From CBDBIK01 sp965206145 (lineage in GTDB: Bacteria; Pseudomonadota; Alphaproteobacteria; TMED109): a DNA stretch of 64,000 nucleotides. The notes below the pieces were generated by a model, which was not told where the DNA came from, did no database searches, and saw only the letters and a list, made by a program, of their open reading frames with translations. Numbering within the stretch: position 1 is the stretch's first letter; each line of letters begins with the position of its first letter. The stretch lies in assembly GCA_965206145.1 (NCBI GenBank), contig CBDBIK010000009.1, positions 310,001 to 374,000 of the forward strand, written 5' to 3'. Shown here piece after piece: positions 42,268 to 51,054 of the stretch. A program made the position numbers and the translations under genes.

Positions 42268-43169
42268 CAGATCCGCCTGCTCTCGCGTCGTCCGAAAATT
42301 CCGTCCGGGCGGATGATCAGAACGGCCGTCATGACGAGATAGGGAACCAGCACCTCAAATTCGGGAAAGACGTATATGGCGAGCGATCTTCCAAGCCCGA
42401 TGAGAAGGGCAGTGGCCGCGGCCCCCTCGATGCGGCCAAGACCTGCTGCTGCGGCAACTGCAAACGAAAGTACGATCGTTTCGGCTCCCATCCCGGGAAC
42501 CACCGAGGTGGTCGAGGAGGCGAGCGCGCCAGCAAGAGCTGCAAGCGAAGTTCCAATGGCGAAAGTGATGAGAGAGATCCGGCTCGTGTCGATCCCAATC
42601 ACGGTCGCGGCTTCCCGGTCTTCGGCCACGCAGAGCACGAGACGTCCTGAGAGAGTTCGTCGGAGAAAGAGTCTCAGACCGATGAGGACCAGGAGAGCCA
42701 CCGCGGGGAGCAGAAGAACCTGGTAGCGGGTATAGGGAATTCCCAAGACGTTGACGGTGCCGAGAAGTTCCAAGGGAGTGCTCTGGAAGTACGGTTGCAC
42801 GCCCCAAACGAGACGTTGCACGTCTTCTAGCACCATGAAAGCGGCGAAGGTGACGAGCAACTGGAGGACGTCTTCCTTTCCGTAGACCCGTTGCAGGAGA
42901 AGGCGTTCCAAGCTCCCGCCAAGGACGATACCGACGAGTGCTGCCGAAATGAACATCGCCGGATACGCAAGCCACGGAGATAGGCCCCAAGCGGTTAGTG
43001 CGATGCCGGCGCTACAGGTCAGGTATGCACCGATTGCGAAGAAACTGCCGTGCGCCACATTGAGGATGCGCAAGACTCCGAACACCAGGCTGAGGCCGGC
43101 AGCGACCAGAAAAAGGAGTGCCGCATAGGAGATCCCGTCGAGGGTAGCGAGGAAGAGAACGTGGGGCAT
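42267..43169 (-). CDS. livH: Branched-chain amino acid ABC transporter permease LivH
   Basis: LivH-type permease, 300 residues, about eight hydrophobic helices. It begins VLFLATLDGISYAALLFLVA and has the characteristic LSLVFGVLRILNVAHGSFFA and AAAAGLGRIEGAAATALLIG. ATG at 43169 is chosen over the frame-open extension to 43265, which has no membrane segment. First gene of the livHMGF run, divergent from dapA with about 107 bases between starts. No LivK-type binding protein is adjacent. Confidence 0.88.
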   Translation of the reverse strand: MPHVLFLATLDGISYAALLFLVAAGLSLVFGVLRILNVAHGSFFAIGAYLTCSAGIALTAWGLSPWLAYPAMFISAALVGIVLGGSLERLLLQRVYGKEDVLQLLVTFAAFMVLEDVQRLVWGVQPYFQSTPLELLGTVNVLGIPYTRYQVLLLPAVALLVLIGLRLFLRRTLSGRLVLCVAEDREAATVIGIDTSRISLITFAIGTSLAALAGALASSTTSVVPGMGAETIVLSFAVAAAAGLGRIEGAAATALLIGLGRSLAIYVFPEFEVLVPYLVMTAVLIIRPDGIFGRRESRRI

Positions 43170-43276
43170 CGATGTCGTACGGTCCGGGCGGGCGCGAGGT
43201 GCTGGTGGTTGGGAATTCGCCGAGGAAGGGGAGACTATAATGAGAGGAGGGCCTCCCGCCCTCACCGGAAAAAGCC

Positions 43277-44167
43277 ATGTACCAAGGATCGTTCTGTGCC
43301 CTCATCACGCCGTTCAAGGACGACGGGGTGGACGAACGCAGCCTACGCGTTTTCGTCGAGTGGCAGATCTCCGAAGGAACCCAGGGGCTCGTCCCGTGCG
43401 GGACTACCGGCGAATCTCCCGTGCTTTCCCACGAGGAGCACGATCGGGTGATCGACATCGTCGTCGAGGCGGCAGCTGGGAAAGTGCCCGTCATGGCGGG
43501 CACCGGCTCCAACTCGACGGAGGAGGCGATCCGTCTTACGCGGCACGCCAGGGAGGCGGGTGCGGATGCAGCGCTCCTAGTGATGCCCTACTACAACAAG
43601 CCAACTCAAGAAGGGATGTACGCGCACTTCAAGGCGGTGCATGATGCTACTGATATTCCCCTTTACATCTACAACATTCCTGGCCGCTCCGTGGTCGACA
43701 TGAGCGTGGACACCATGGCCCACCTTGCCGAGCTTCCTCGCATTGCCGGCGTGAAGGATGCGAGCAACGATCCGGTTCGCCCCCACCAACTGCGTGGTGC
43801 CTTGAAGGGGCGACCCTTCAACCAGCTCTCCGGAGAAGACGCATCCCAACTTTCCTTCCTTGCCTGCGGTGGGGATGGGGCGATTTCTGTGACCTCCAAC
43901 GTGGCCCCCCGAGCCATGGCCGAATTCCACGGTGCATGGAAGGCAAGGGATCCGAACACAGCCCTCGAGATACACGAGAGACTGATGCCTCTTCACGATG
44001 CCTTGTTTCTCGAGACTAGCCCCGCTCCGGTGAAGTATGCTGCCCATCTGCTCGGGATGTGCTCCCCAGATGTTCGCTTGCCGCTCGTTACGTCCGGCAA
44101 GGCAACTCAGAAAGCTGTTCGCGAGGCGATGGCCTTCGCGGGAATCAATCTACCGGACGAAGGCTGA
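43277..44167 (+). CDS. dapA: 4-hydroxy-tetrahydrodipicolinate synthase
   Basis: DapA, 296 residues, condenses pyruvate with aspartate semialdehyde in lysine and diaminopimelate synthesis. It begins YQGSFCALITPFKDDGVDER, has VPCGTTGESPVLSHEEHDRV, the catalytic Tyr in LYIYNIPGRSVVDMS and the Schiff-base Lys in AGVKDAS. GTGSNSTEEAI is also conserved. smpB follows after 4 bases, an alphaproteobacterial pairing. Confidence 0.95.
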   Translation: MYQGSFCALITPFKDDGVDERSLRVFVEWQISEGTQGLVPCGTTGESPVLSHEEHDRVIDIVVEAAAGKVPVMAGTGSNSTEEAIRLTRHAREAGADAALLVMPYYNKPTQEGMYAHFKAVHDATDIPLYIYNIPGRSVVDMSVDTMAHLAELPRIAGVKDASNDPVRPHQLRGALKGRPFNQLSGEDASQLSFLACGGDGAISVTSNVAPRAMAEFHGAWKARDPNTALEIHERLMPLHDALFLETSPAPVKYAAHLLGMCSPDVRLPLVTSGKATQKAVREAMAFAGINLPDEG

Positions 44168-44171
44168 GATC

Positions 44172-44627
44172 ATGTCTCGCATAGTGGCGGCCAATCGCCG
44201 GGCTCGCCGCGATTACGAATTTCAGGATACGCTGGAGGCGGGTCTCGTTCTCCAGGGAACGGAAGTGAGGTCGCTTCGCGAGGGCGGCGTCAGTCTAGGC
44301 GAGGCTTATGCCGAACCGAGGGAGGGCGAGATCTGGCTGGTGAACGCACACATCCCTCCCTACAAGAACGCTCCTCGTGGTTCCCAGCATGATCCCAAGC
44401 GTCCCCGCAAACTCCTGCTCAAGCGTCGAGAGGTGATCCGACTGGCTGTTGCGGTCCAGCAGAAAGGGCTGACCGTTGTGCCAGTCTCGATCTACTTCAA
44501 TGATTCAGGAATCGCCAAGGCGCAGATTGCCTTGGCACGAGGAAAGAACGTCCGTGATCGGCGACAAGATATCAAAGACCGGGAGTGGAGGCGGGAGAAG
44601 CAGCGGGTCATGCGGAACGCCCGTTGA
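44172..44627 (+). CDS. smpB: SsrA-binding protein SmpB
   Basis: SmpB, 151 residues, binds tmRNA for rescue of stalled ribosomes. It has RRARRDYEFQDTLEAGLVLQ, GTEVRSLREGGVSLGEAYAE, the RNA-binding LLLKRREVIRLAV and the basic C-terminal tail RQDIKDREWRREKQRVMRNA. ATG at 44172 is 4 bases after dapA; the open frame upstream is within dapA. The last 20 bases overlap the 3' end of the uracil-DNA glycosylase gene on the other strand. No ssrA gene is in the window. Confidence 0.95.
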   Translation: MSRIVAANRRARRDYEFQDTLEAGLVLQGTEVRSLREGGVSLGEAYAEPREGEIWLVNAHIPPYKNAPRGSQHDPKRPRKLLLKRREVIRLAVAVQQKGLTVVPVSIYFNDSGIAKAQIALARGKNVRDRRQDIKDREWRREKQRVMRNAR

Positions 44628-45339
44628 GCGGCGAGATCTGAGCTTTACCGTCTATTCGTTGACGGACGGTCCGGATCACCGAGGAAAATCCTTTTTCGGT
44701 TAGGCGACCAGTATTCGTGTTCAGTCGCGAGCAGTGGTAGCTGTCGGCGAGCACGAACGTGGTCGGCAACTCGTGCAACGCACCGTGCGTGAAGGGATGC
44801 ACAGAAAGTTTCAAGCCGAGGGCGCGGAGCGTCGCCTCGTGTGCGATGCGGCCAAGGGCGAGAATCACCTTGAGTTTCGGCATGGCCCGAATTTCGGCGG
44901 CGAGAAAGTCTCTGCACGCTCTTGTTTCGGGCCCGGTGGGCTTGTTTTGCGGTGGTACGCAGCGGACCGCATTGGTGACCCGACAGTCTGCGAGGCGAAA
45001 TCTGTCCCCTCGGTGCCTTTCGTACGTCCCCTGTGCAAATGCCCATTTCGCGAGCATGGAATAGAGAAGATCGCCGGCATGATCGCCCGTGAATGGTCGC
45101 CCGGTGCAGTTGGCACCGCGCAGGCCTGGTGCCAATCCCACCACCAGAAGCTGCGCCGAAAGCAATCCGAACGAGGGAACGGGTGCGTTGTGCCAGTCGG
45201 GATGAGCGATGCGTTGTGCGGTACGAAATTCGGCGAGGCGCTCGCATAGATTGCAATCCTTGCCGGGCTCGGGTGGCTTGACGCGGGTGCGTCGCGCCGG
45301 GGCGTTCGTGAGTAGGGGTTGCATGTAAGGTTCCCTCAT
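44608..45339 (-). CDS. Uracil-DNA glycosylase, family 5 (UdgB-like, 4Fe-4S)
   Basis: A 243-residue iron-sulfur uracil-DNA glycosylase, family 5 rather than 4, judged by motifs. Motif A is VVGLAPGLRGANCTGRPFTG and motif B is ADSYHCSRLNTNTGR. Four Cys suited to a 4Fe-4S cluster are Cys29 and Cys32 (CNLC), Cys127 (NAVRCVPP) and Cys142 (RACRDFL). Family 5 enzymes excise uracil and other deaminated bases. The N-terminal start at 45339 (ATG) is likely; a second ATG lies at 45324. Divergent from folK, 45 bases away. Confidence 0.88.
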   Translation of the reverse strand: MREPYMQPLLTNAPARRTRVKPPEPGKDCNLCERLAEFRTAQRIAHPDWHNAPVPSFGLLSAQLLVVGLAPGLRGANCTGRPFTGDHAGDLLYSMLAKWAFAQGTYERHRGDRFRLADCRVTNAVRCVPPQNKPTGPETRACRDFLAAEIRAMPKLKVILALGRIAHEATLRALGLKLSVHPFTHGALHELPTTFVLADSYHCSRLNTNTGRLTEKGFSSVIRTVRQRIDGKAQISPLNGRSA

Positions 45340-45384
45340 GCGCCTCGGCTTGGTAGCGGGTGCGCTTCCGCTGGGAGGAAGAGT

Positions 45385-46044
45385 ATGCGCAGGCGCAACC
45401 GCCCGGGCGAATTTGGAGGATCTTCGAAGGCCATCCTGATTGGAATTGGAACGAACCTGCGCCGACCGGGACTGGGCTCGCTTGCTCGTGTGACGGGGAT
45501 TGCTCTCATTCGCATGGCGCGCGAAGGGCTACGTCCGCTGAGACTTTCCCGCCTCTACCGATCGGCACCAGCACCTCGAGGGCTTGGTCCCTTCTTCACG
45601 AATGCCGTTGTCGTGGTCGCAACGAAAAAATCCCCAGGAGAGATTCTTCCGCTTCTTCACCGAGTCGAGGGATTGTTTGGCCGCCGCCGTCGTGTCCGCA
45701 ATGCACCGCGCCCGCTGGATCTGGACCTGCTTGCCGTCGGACTATCAGTCCGAACCGAGGGCGCACCTGTTCTTCCCCACCCTGGAATGGCAGAGCGGCC
45801 CTTCGTGCTTTGCCCGTTGCTTGATGTGGTGCCCGGCTGGCGTCATCCGGAGAGCAGAATCCCTGCCGCAACGCTTCTCGCTGGGATTCGGAAGGCGCGT
45901 ACTGCGCGTCCATATGCCCGAGAACGGAACCGCGTGCCCCGTAAAGGCTTGAATTCTGCTGTCTGCAGGAGTACTTGGAAGCATAGAGGATCCCGCCCTT
46001 GGGGGAGCCTGCTTGCAGGGAGAAAGATGCCTTGGCACGTGTAA
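45385..46044 (+). CDS. folK: 2-amino-4-hydroxy-6-hydroxymethyldihydropteridine pyrophosphokinase
   Basis: HPPK, 219 residues, activates the pterin for folate synthesis with ATP. It has ILIGIGTNLRRPGLGSLARV, LYRSAPAPRGLGPFFTNAVV and the signature RPLDLDLLAVG, followed by LPHPGMAERPFVLCPLLDV. Longer than the E. coli enzyme (158), mainly by a basic C-terminal tail. ATG at 45385 follows GGGAGGAAG. The last 13 bases overlap the TTG start of rpoZ. Confidence 0.88.
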   Translation: MRRRNRPGEFGGSSKAILIGIGTNLRRPGLGSLARVTGIALIRMAREGLRPLRLSRLYRSAPAPRGLGPFFTNAVVVVATKKSPGEILPLLHRVEGLFGRRRRVRNAPRPLDLDLLAVGLSVRTEGAPVLPHPGMAERPFVLCPLLDVVPGWRHPESRIPAATLLAGIRKARTARPYARERNRVPRKGLNSAVCRSTWKHRGSRPWGSLLAGRKMPWHV

Positions 46045-46574
46045 CCGTTGAAGATTGCACCGCGGTTGTTGAAAACCGATTTGAGCTCGTTCTGCTCGCT
46101 GCAGAGCGTGCGCGGGCGATATCGCGTGGATCTGACCCTGTCGTAGAGCAGGACAACGACAAGAATCCGGTCGTCGCACTCCGAGAGATCGCGGAGGAGA
46201 AGGTTGTTCTCGATTTCCTCAGAGAGGGGATCGTGCGTTCTCTTCAGCACCACCACGAGAGCGACGATGTAGAAGACGAAGATCCTGTGGAGATGTACGC
46301 AAAGAGTCTGGGGCTGGATGGCGTGCCGCCGGCACCGGAGGAGGAACTCGCCGTTGCAGAGGTGGAATCTGCAAGCGACTCCAGCGTGCAGATTGCCGAA
46401 GCGGCTGACCTGGCTGAAGCGAGTACGGACGTCGGGTCCGGAGACGTAGGTGAGCAAGCGGTAACAGCACCTGGCGAAGCCGAAAAAGCCACCGATGGAG
46501 GCTTTGTCGAGAGCGGTGTGGATCCAATCACGGACGAAGCCGGGGAAGATGGCGGCGAAGAGAACTTTGGCTAA
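46032..46574 (+). CDS. rpoZ: RNA polymerase omega subunit
   Basis: RpoZ, 180 residues. The first 65 residues are typical omega: ARVTVEDCTAVVENRFELVL, AAERARAISRG and NPVVALREIAEEKV. The start is TTG at 46032, giving the family N-terminus (M)ARVTVEDC; the frame-open upstream part is antisense-like and not conserved. The remaining 100 residues are an acidic, low-complexity Ala/Glu/Val tail, unusually long for omega (about 70-130 in relatives). Followed after 27 bases by the relA/spoT gene, as in most Proteobacteria. Confidence 0.9.
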   Translation: MARVTVEDCTAVVENRFELVLLAAERARAISRGSDPVVEQDNDKNPVVALREIAEEKVVLDFLREGIVRSLQHHHESDDVEDEDPVEMYAKSLGLDGVPPAPEEELAVAEVESASDSSVQIAEAADLAEASTDVGSGDVGEQAVTAPGEAEKATDGGFVESGVDPITDEAGEDGGEENFG

Positions 46575-46601
46575 GGCCGCACACGGGCGTTCCGAGGTCT
46601 C

Positions 46602-48731
46602 ATAAGGGAGCGCGAAATCCGCCAGCAGGAACTGATCGAGCGGGTACGGGCTTACGATTCCTCGGTCAACGAGGAAACTCTTAACCTCGCCTACAACTTT
46701 TCCATGAACCGCCACGGATCGCAGGTGCGCGATTCGGGTGCGCCTTACTTTTCCCATCCGCTCGAAGTGGCAGGAATCCTTGCCAATTACCGTCTTGATT
46801 CGGCAACCATTGCCACGGGACTGCTCCACGACACCATCGAGGACGGAGTAGCCTCGGCAAGTGAAATCCACGAGCTTTTCGGCTCAGAAGTTGCGATTCT
46901 CGTCGATGGGGTGACCAAGCTTTCGAAGATCCGTCGCGGGACAGCTCCGGGGCGTGGTAACGATCTGCGCAAGTTCGTCCTGGCCATGACCGAGGACATT
47001 CGGGTCCTTTTCGTCAAGCTCGCTGACCGCCTTCACAACATGCGGACCCTCAGCCACATCCGCAAACCCGAGCGACGTCGCCGCATCGCCGAAGAAACAC
47101 TCGACATCTACGCACCACTCGCCCGGCGTGTGGGCATCATTGAGATTTGTGAGGAGCTTGAGGATCTCGCTTTCGCCGAGATCCATCCCGAGGCGCATGA
47201 AAGTGTTCGCAAACGGGTCGCATTCCTTCACGAGAGCGCTCCTCGGCAGATGGAGCGGACTGAAATGGCACTCAGGAAGATGCTCGAGAAAGCTGGCATC
47301 AAGGCCGAGGTGAGTGGTCGCGAGAAGCGGCCCTACTCGATCTGGAGAAAAATGAAACGCAAACAGATCTCTGTCGGCGGTGTGAATGACTTCCACGCTT
47401 TTCGGGTGGTCGTGAAAGAACTTTTCGATTGCTACCGAATCCTCGGTGCTATCCACGAAACTTGGCGTTTCGTGCCGGGACGTTTCAAGGATCACATCAG
47501 CGTGCCGAAGCCGAACGGCTACCGCTCGCTCCACACGGCGGTGATCGGGCCGCACAATCATCGCATCGAAGTCCAGATCCGCACCGAGGAGATGCACCAG
47601 ATCGCCGAACGCGGCCTTGCCGCTCATTGGCTCTACAAGGACCGTGGCAGCGGTCCGGCTGCGCTCCACGAGGCGGGACAATGGCTCCGGGGATTGCGGG
47701 AGATCTTCGAGGGAGCCGCTGACCATGAGGAAGGTCTCGAGGACACCAAGCTTGAGATGTACAGCGACCTTGTGTTCTGCTTTACGCCGGATGGCGATGT
47801 GATTTCCTTGCCGTACAACGCGACGCCGGTGGATTTTGCCTATGCAGTCCACACACGGATCGGTGAAACTTGCGTCGGCTGCACCGTCAATGGTGTCGCT
47901 GCACCTCTCAACACGTCGCTTGCCAACGGCGACCAGGTCGAGATTCTCCGTTCCAGGGGCCAGAAACCGCAATCCAACTGGGAGAGTTTCGTGCGTACCG
48001 GGCGAGCGCGGAGCCACATCCGCCGTTTCCTGCGTGCCGAGCGGCGTAAGGAATTTGCCAAGCTCGGACAGCGGATCGTTGAGAAAGCTTTCGAGGAGGC
48101 GGGACACCCCTTCACGCCGAAGGCGCTTGATCCGGCCTTACGCCAGCTTGGTTTCCGAAGCCGCAAGGGACTGTTCGTCTCCGTCGGCTCCGGTGAATTC
48201 GCAAGCACGCCGGTGCTCCAGGCGGTGCATCCGGACGCACGTCGCCCGCGCGCTCGTGCGCAGCGCAAGGGACAGGCGGTCGAAGGCGCATCTGTCGGAA
48301 TTCGCGGTCTCGTTCCGGGTGTAGCTGTCCATTTGGCCGAATGCTGTTCACCTCTTCCAGGAGAGAGAATCGTCGGAATTTTGATCGAAGGAAAAGGTGC
48401 GAGTGTCCACACTATCGACTGCGAATCACTGGAAAGGTTCGTTGCCGAGCCTGAGCGCTGGCTTGACCTAAAGTGGGCCGAGGAAGCGGTAGGACAGGTG
48501 GCGAGGATGCGCGCGCGCGTCACCAACAAGCCTGGCAGTCTCAACGCACTTGCTGAGGGGATTGCTGGCACCGGGGCCAACGTCACTAACCTGCGCATCC
48601 TTCGCCGCTCGGTCGATGTCTTCGAGTTGGAAGTAGGGATCGAAGTTGAGGATGTGCGCCACTTCCGAGACATCCTCACCGTGCTTCACGCCCGTCCGGA
48701 GATTTTCGATGTCGAACGAATCCGAGACTAA
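46602..48731 (+). CDS. relA: Bifunctional (p)ppGpp synthetase/hydrolase, RelA/SpoT family
   Basis: About 709 residues. HD hydrolase domain (GAPYFSHPLEVAGIL, GLLHDTIEDGVASASEI), synthetase domain (about 240-370: KPNGYRSLHTAVIGPHNHRI, EVQIRTEEMHQIAERGLAAH), TGS (VFCFTPDGDVISLPYNATPV) and a C-terminal ACT domain. Both active sites look intact, so it should make and degrade the alarmone. The start is unusual. Homology continues about 34 codons before the first ATG (46704), as IRQQELIERVRAYDSSVNEE, with no ATG, GTG or TTG in that stretch. ATA at 46602, 4 bases after GAGG, is my best candidate; ATC at 46617 is the alternative. Start confidence is low, identity high. Confidence 0.93.
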   Translation: MREREIRQQELIERVRAYDSSVNEETLNLAYNFSMNRHGSQVRDSGAPYFSHPLEVAGILANYRLDSATIATGLLHDTIEDGVASASEIHELFGSEVAILVDGVTKLSKIRRGTAPGRGNDLRKFVLAMTEDIRVLFVKLADRLHNMRTLSHIRKPERRRRIAEETLDIYAPLARRVGIIEICEELEDLAFAEIHPEAHESVRKRVAFLHESAPRQMERTEMALRKMLEKAGIKAEVSGREKRPYSIWRKMKRKQISVGGVNDFHAFRVVVKELFDCYRILGAIHETWRFVPGRFKDHISVPKPNGYRSLHTAVIGPHNHRIEVQIRTEEMHQIAERGLAAHWLYKDRGSGPAALHEAGQWLRGLREIFEGAADHEEGLEDTKLEMYSDLVFCFTPDGDVISLPYNATPVDFAYAVHTRIGETCVGCTVNGVAAPLNTSLANGDQVEILRSRGQKPQSNWESFVRTGRARSHIRRFLRAERRKEFAKLGQRIVEKAFEEAGHPFTPKALDPALRQLGFRSRKGLFVSVGSGEFASTPVLQAVHPDARRPRARAQRKGQAVEGASVGIRGLVPGVAVHLAECCSPLPGERIVGILIEGKGASVHTIDCESLERFVAEPERWLDLKWAEEAVGQVARMRARVTNKPGSLNALAEGIAGTGANVTNLRILRRSVDVFELEVGIEVEDVRHFRDILTVLHARPEIFDVERIRD

Positions 48732-48738
48732 GGCGTTC

Positions 48739-49326
48739 ATGACCTACGACGAGGCACTCAACGAATTTCGCGAGGCGGAGGCCTACCTCGAGGGACACTT
48801 CGTGCTCACCTCAGGTCTTCACAGTCCGGCTTACCTGCAGGCGGCACGGGTGATGATGGATCCGCGCCGAGGAGAGCGGTTGTGCGCGGCACTGGCCAAG
48901 CTTGTTCACGAGAAGCTGGGATCTGATCCTGCCGATGTTGTGGTCTCGCCGGCCATGGGCGGAATTATTGTCGGTCACGAGATCGGCCGCCAGCTCGGAA
49001 TTTCTGCGATGTTCGTCGAACGCAAGGAAGGCGTTTTTGCACTCAGACGCGGGTTTGCGCTTACGCAGGGACAGCGCGTACTTATTGTTGAGGACGTGGT
49101 AACGACCGCGACGTCCTCGCGCGAGTGCATTGCCTGCGTCGAAGCCGCGGGAGGCACCGTCGTTGGCGAGGCGGCCCTCGTTGATCGAAGCGGTGGCATC
49201 GCTGATCCCGGTGTTGCGTTCGTCGCGCTTCTGCGACTTTCCCTCCCGACTTATTCGTCGGACGAGATTCCTTTGGAGCTCTCCCGCATTCCGGCCGTCA
49301 AACCGGGAAGCAGGCCTCCCACTTGA
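48739..49326 (+). CDS. pyrE: Orotate phosphoribosyltransferase
   Basis: PyrE, 195 residues, adds ribose phosphate to orotate in pyrimidine synthesis. It has EAEAYLEGHFVLTSGLHSPA, VVSPAMGGIIVGHEIGRQLG and the PRPP motif VLIVEDVVTTATSSRECI. ATG at 48739, 7 bases after relA, matches relatives; an upstream in-frame ATG at 48709 lies inside relA. Its stop shares a base with the next start (TGATG). Confidence 0.93.
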   Translation: MTYDEALNEFREAEAYLEGHFVLTSGLHSPAYLQAARVMMDPRRGERLCAALAKLVHEKLGSDPADVVVSPAMGGIIVGHEIGRQLGISAMFVERKEGVFALRRGFALTQGQRVLIVEDVVTTATSSRECIACVEAAGGTVVGEAALVDRSGGIADPGVAFVALLRLSLPTYSSDEIPLELSRIPAVKPGSRPPT

Positions 49327-49898
49327 TGCATTTTTTCTTGCGCACGTTCTCCTACGTGTGGCCTCGGATTGGATTCCGTCGCATGGGGCGTTACTACAAG
49401 CTGCGTCTCCAGAGGATTCCTGGCACCCCTCACAGGTTGGCTGTGGGTTTTGCTTGGGGGGCGGCCCTCTCGATGACACCATTCGTCGGTCTGCATGCCC
49501 TGCTCGCGATCGTGCTGGCTTGGGTCATGCGTGGAAGTTGGGTCACCGCGCTGATCGGCACGCTCGTGGGCAATCCCTGGACCTTCCCCCTGATCTGGGT
49601 CGGCACGTACAAGGTTGGCACAATGTGGTTGCCAGGCGTCGAGGGTGATGGTGTTTCGTTTTCGACGGAGGCTGGACTGCTTTTTTCCGCCGCCAAGGAA
49701 TTGGTGATCGGCTGGGATGTCGATGCCGCCCTTGGTGCTCTCCAAGGCTTACGTTTCTTGCCGGTGATGGCGGTGGGCTCGATCCCGTTCGTCATTGTCG
49801 TCTGGGTGTTCAGTTATTTTAGCGTGCGTTCCTTTGTCAAATTGTCCCGTAAACTCAAAGCCAAGCGGACGGCGCACAAGCGGGCCACTGCTCTGTGA
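49326..49898 (+). CDS. DUF2062 membrane protein
   Basis: A 190-residue DUF2062 protein. It has RRMGRYYKLRLQRIPGTPHR, then GFAWGAALSMTPFVGLHALL and VTALIGTLVGNPWTFPLIW, the glycine/proline-rich hallmark. Three to four hydrophobic helices suggest an inner-membrane protein; the last is near 145-170 (FLPVMAVGSIPFVIVVWVFS). Function unknown. It is embedded by overlaps between pyrE and pdxJ, as in other Alphaproteobacteria. Confidence 0.85.
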   Translation: MHFFLRTFSYVWPRIGFRRMGRYYKLRLQRIPGTPHRLAVGFAWGAALSMTPFVGLHALLAIVLAWVMRGSWVTALIGTLVGNPWTFPLIWVGTYKVGTMWLPGVEGDGVSFSTEAGLLFSAAKELVIGWDVDAALGALQGLRFLPVMAVGSIPFVIVVWVFSYFSVRSFVKLSRKLKAKRTAHKRATAL

Positions 49899-50641
49899 GT
49901 GCCCGCAGGGTTCGCCTTGGGGTCAATATTGATCACGTCGCGACCATCAGGAATGCCCGCGGCGGTTGCCATCCTGACCCTCTCCGCGCCGCCCGGATTG
50001 CCGCAGATGCCGGTGCCGACGGAATCACCGCACACCTGCGCGAGGACCGTCGCCACATCTCCGACCACGATATCCGTCTTCTCCGCTCGGAGATTCCGCT
50101 TCCGCTCAATCTCGAGATGGCGGCGACGCCTGAGATGCTTGAGATCGCTCGCGCCACGCGCCCTTCACGTGTCTGTCTCGTGCCCGAAAAACGAACTGAA
50201 CTCACCACGGAGGGTGGCCTTGACCTCGATGTTGCTGGAGATTCGGTGCGTGATGCGGCCCTCGTGCTTGCCGCTGCTGGCATCCCGCTCACCCTTTTTC
50301 TCGTCCCGGATGCATCCCTGATGGCACGCGCGGTTGCGATTGGGGCACAAGCCGTCGAGCTACACGTCGGAAAGTTCGCTGAGGCACCCGAGAATGACAG
50401 GGAAGATCTTCTCGCCGCCATCCGGGAAGCGGCTGCGGAGGCGGCCCGGCTCGGACTTGAAGTTCATGCAGGCCATGGCCTGTCGTTCAACAGCGCCGGC
50501 CGGGTTGCCGCTGTTCCGGAGGTGGTCGAGCTCAACATCGGGCACTTCCTCGTGGGAGAGGCAGTTTTTGAAGGGCTGACGACGAGCGTGCGCCGGATGC
50601 GCGAGGTCATAGACCAGGCCGCGGTGGAAGCAGGCCGATGA
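49895..50641 (+). CDS. pdxJ: Pyridoxine 5'-phosphate synthase
   Basis: PdxJ, 248 residues, final ring-closing step of vitamin B6 synthesis. It has RLGVNIDHVATIRNARGG, the DGITAHLREDRRHISDHDI motif, LVPEKRTELTTEGGLDL and AGHGLSFNSAGRVAAVPEVV. GTG at 49895 overlaps the DUF2062 stop (GTGA), and the stop overlaps acpS (ATGA). Confidence 0.95.
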   Translation: MSARRVRLGVNIDHVATIRNARGGCHPDPLRAARIAADAGADGITAHLREDRRHISDHDIRLLRSEIPLPLNLEMAATPEMLEIARATRPSRVCLVPEKRTELTTEGGLDLDVAGDSVRDAALVLAAAGIPLTLFLVPDASLMARAVAIGAQAVELHVGKFAEAPENDREDLLAAIREAAAEAARLGLEVHAGHGLSFNSAGRVAAVPEVVELNIGHFLVGEAVFEGLTTSVRRMREVIDQAAVEAGR

Positions 50642-51054
50642 TCGTCGGGATCGGACATGATTCGTGTGATGTCGGGCGCATCGAGCGGACTCTTGCCCGT
50701 TTCGGTGATCGGTTTCTACAACGTTGTTTCACTGATGGCGAGCGCAGGCGTTGCGATCGCAGGGTGACGCGTGCGGCAGGATATGCTCGCCGGTTCGCCG
50801 CAAAGGAGGCGTGCTCGAAGGCACTCGGGACGGGGATGCGCAGAGGTGTGCGCTGGCAAGATATGGAGGTGGTGACCCTGAAGAGCGGACAGCCCACGCT
50901 TTCGCTTTCCGGGCCGGCGCTCGAACGACTTGCCTCGCTTCTTCCTGCGGGAATGAAGCCCGACATCCACCTAACTCTTTCCGATGACCGTGGGCTTGCG
51001 TTCGCAGTCGTCCTACTTGCTGCGTGCACTTTCGAGGAAGGAAAAACATCATGA
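50638..51054 (+). CDS. acpS: Holo-[acyl-carrier-protein] synthase
   Basis: AcpS, 138 residues, transfers 4'-phosphopantetheine from CoA to acyl carrier protein. The two metal-binding motifs are GIGHDSCDVGRIERTLARFG (Asp) and RFAAKEACSKALGTG (Glu). The usual first motif reads GxDLV; here it is GHDSC, a small departure that keeps the Asp. Overlaps pdxJ and lepB by ATGA. Confidence 0.93.
   Translation: MIVGIGHDSCDVGRIERTLARFGDRFLQRCFTDGERRRCDRRVTRAAGYARRFAAKEACSKALGTGMRRGVRWQDMEVVTLKSGQPTLSLSGPALERLASLLPAGMKPDIHLTLSDDRGLAFAVVLLAACTFEEGKTS

Noticed and set aside
46884..48107. Long minus-strand open frame (407 codons) inside relA/spoT
   Set aside because: Antisense to conserved HD and synthetase domains; no homology seen.
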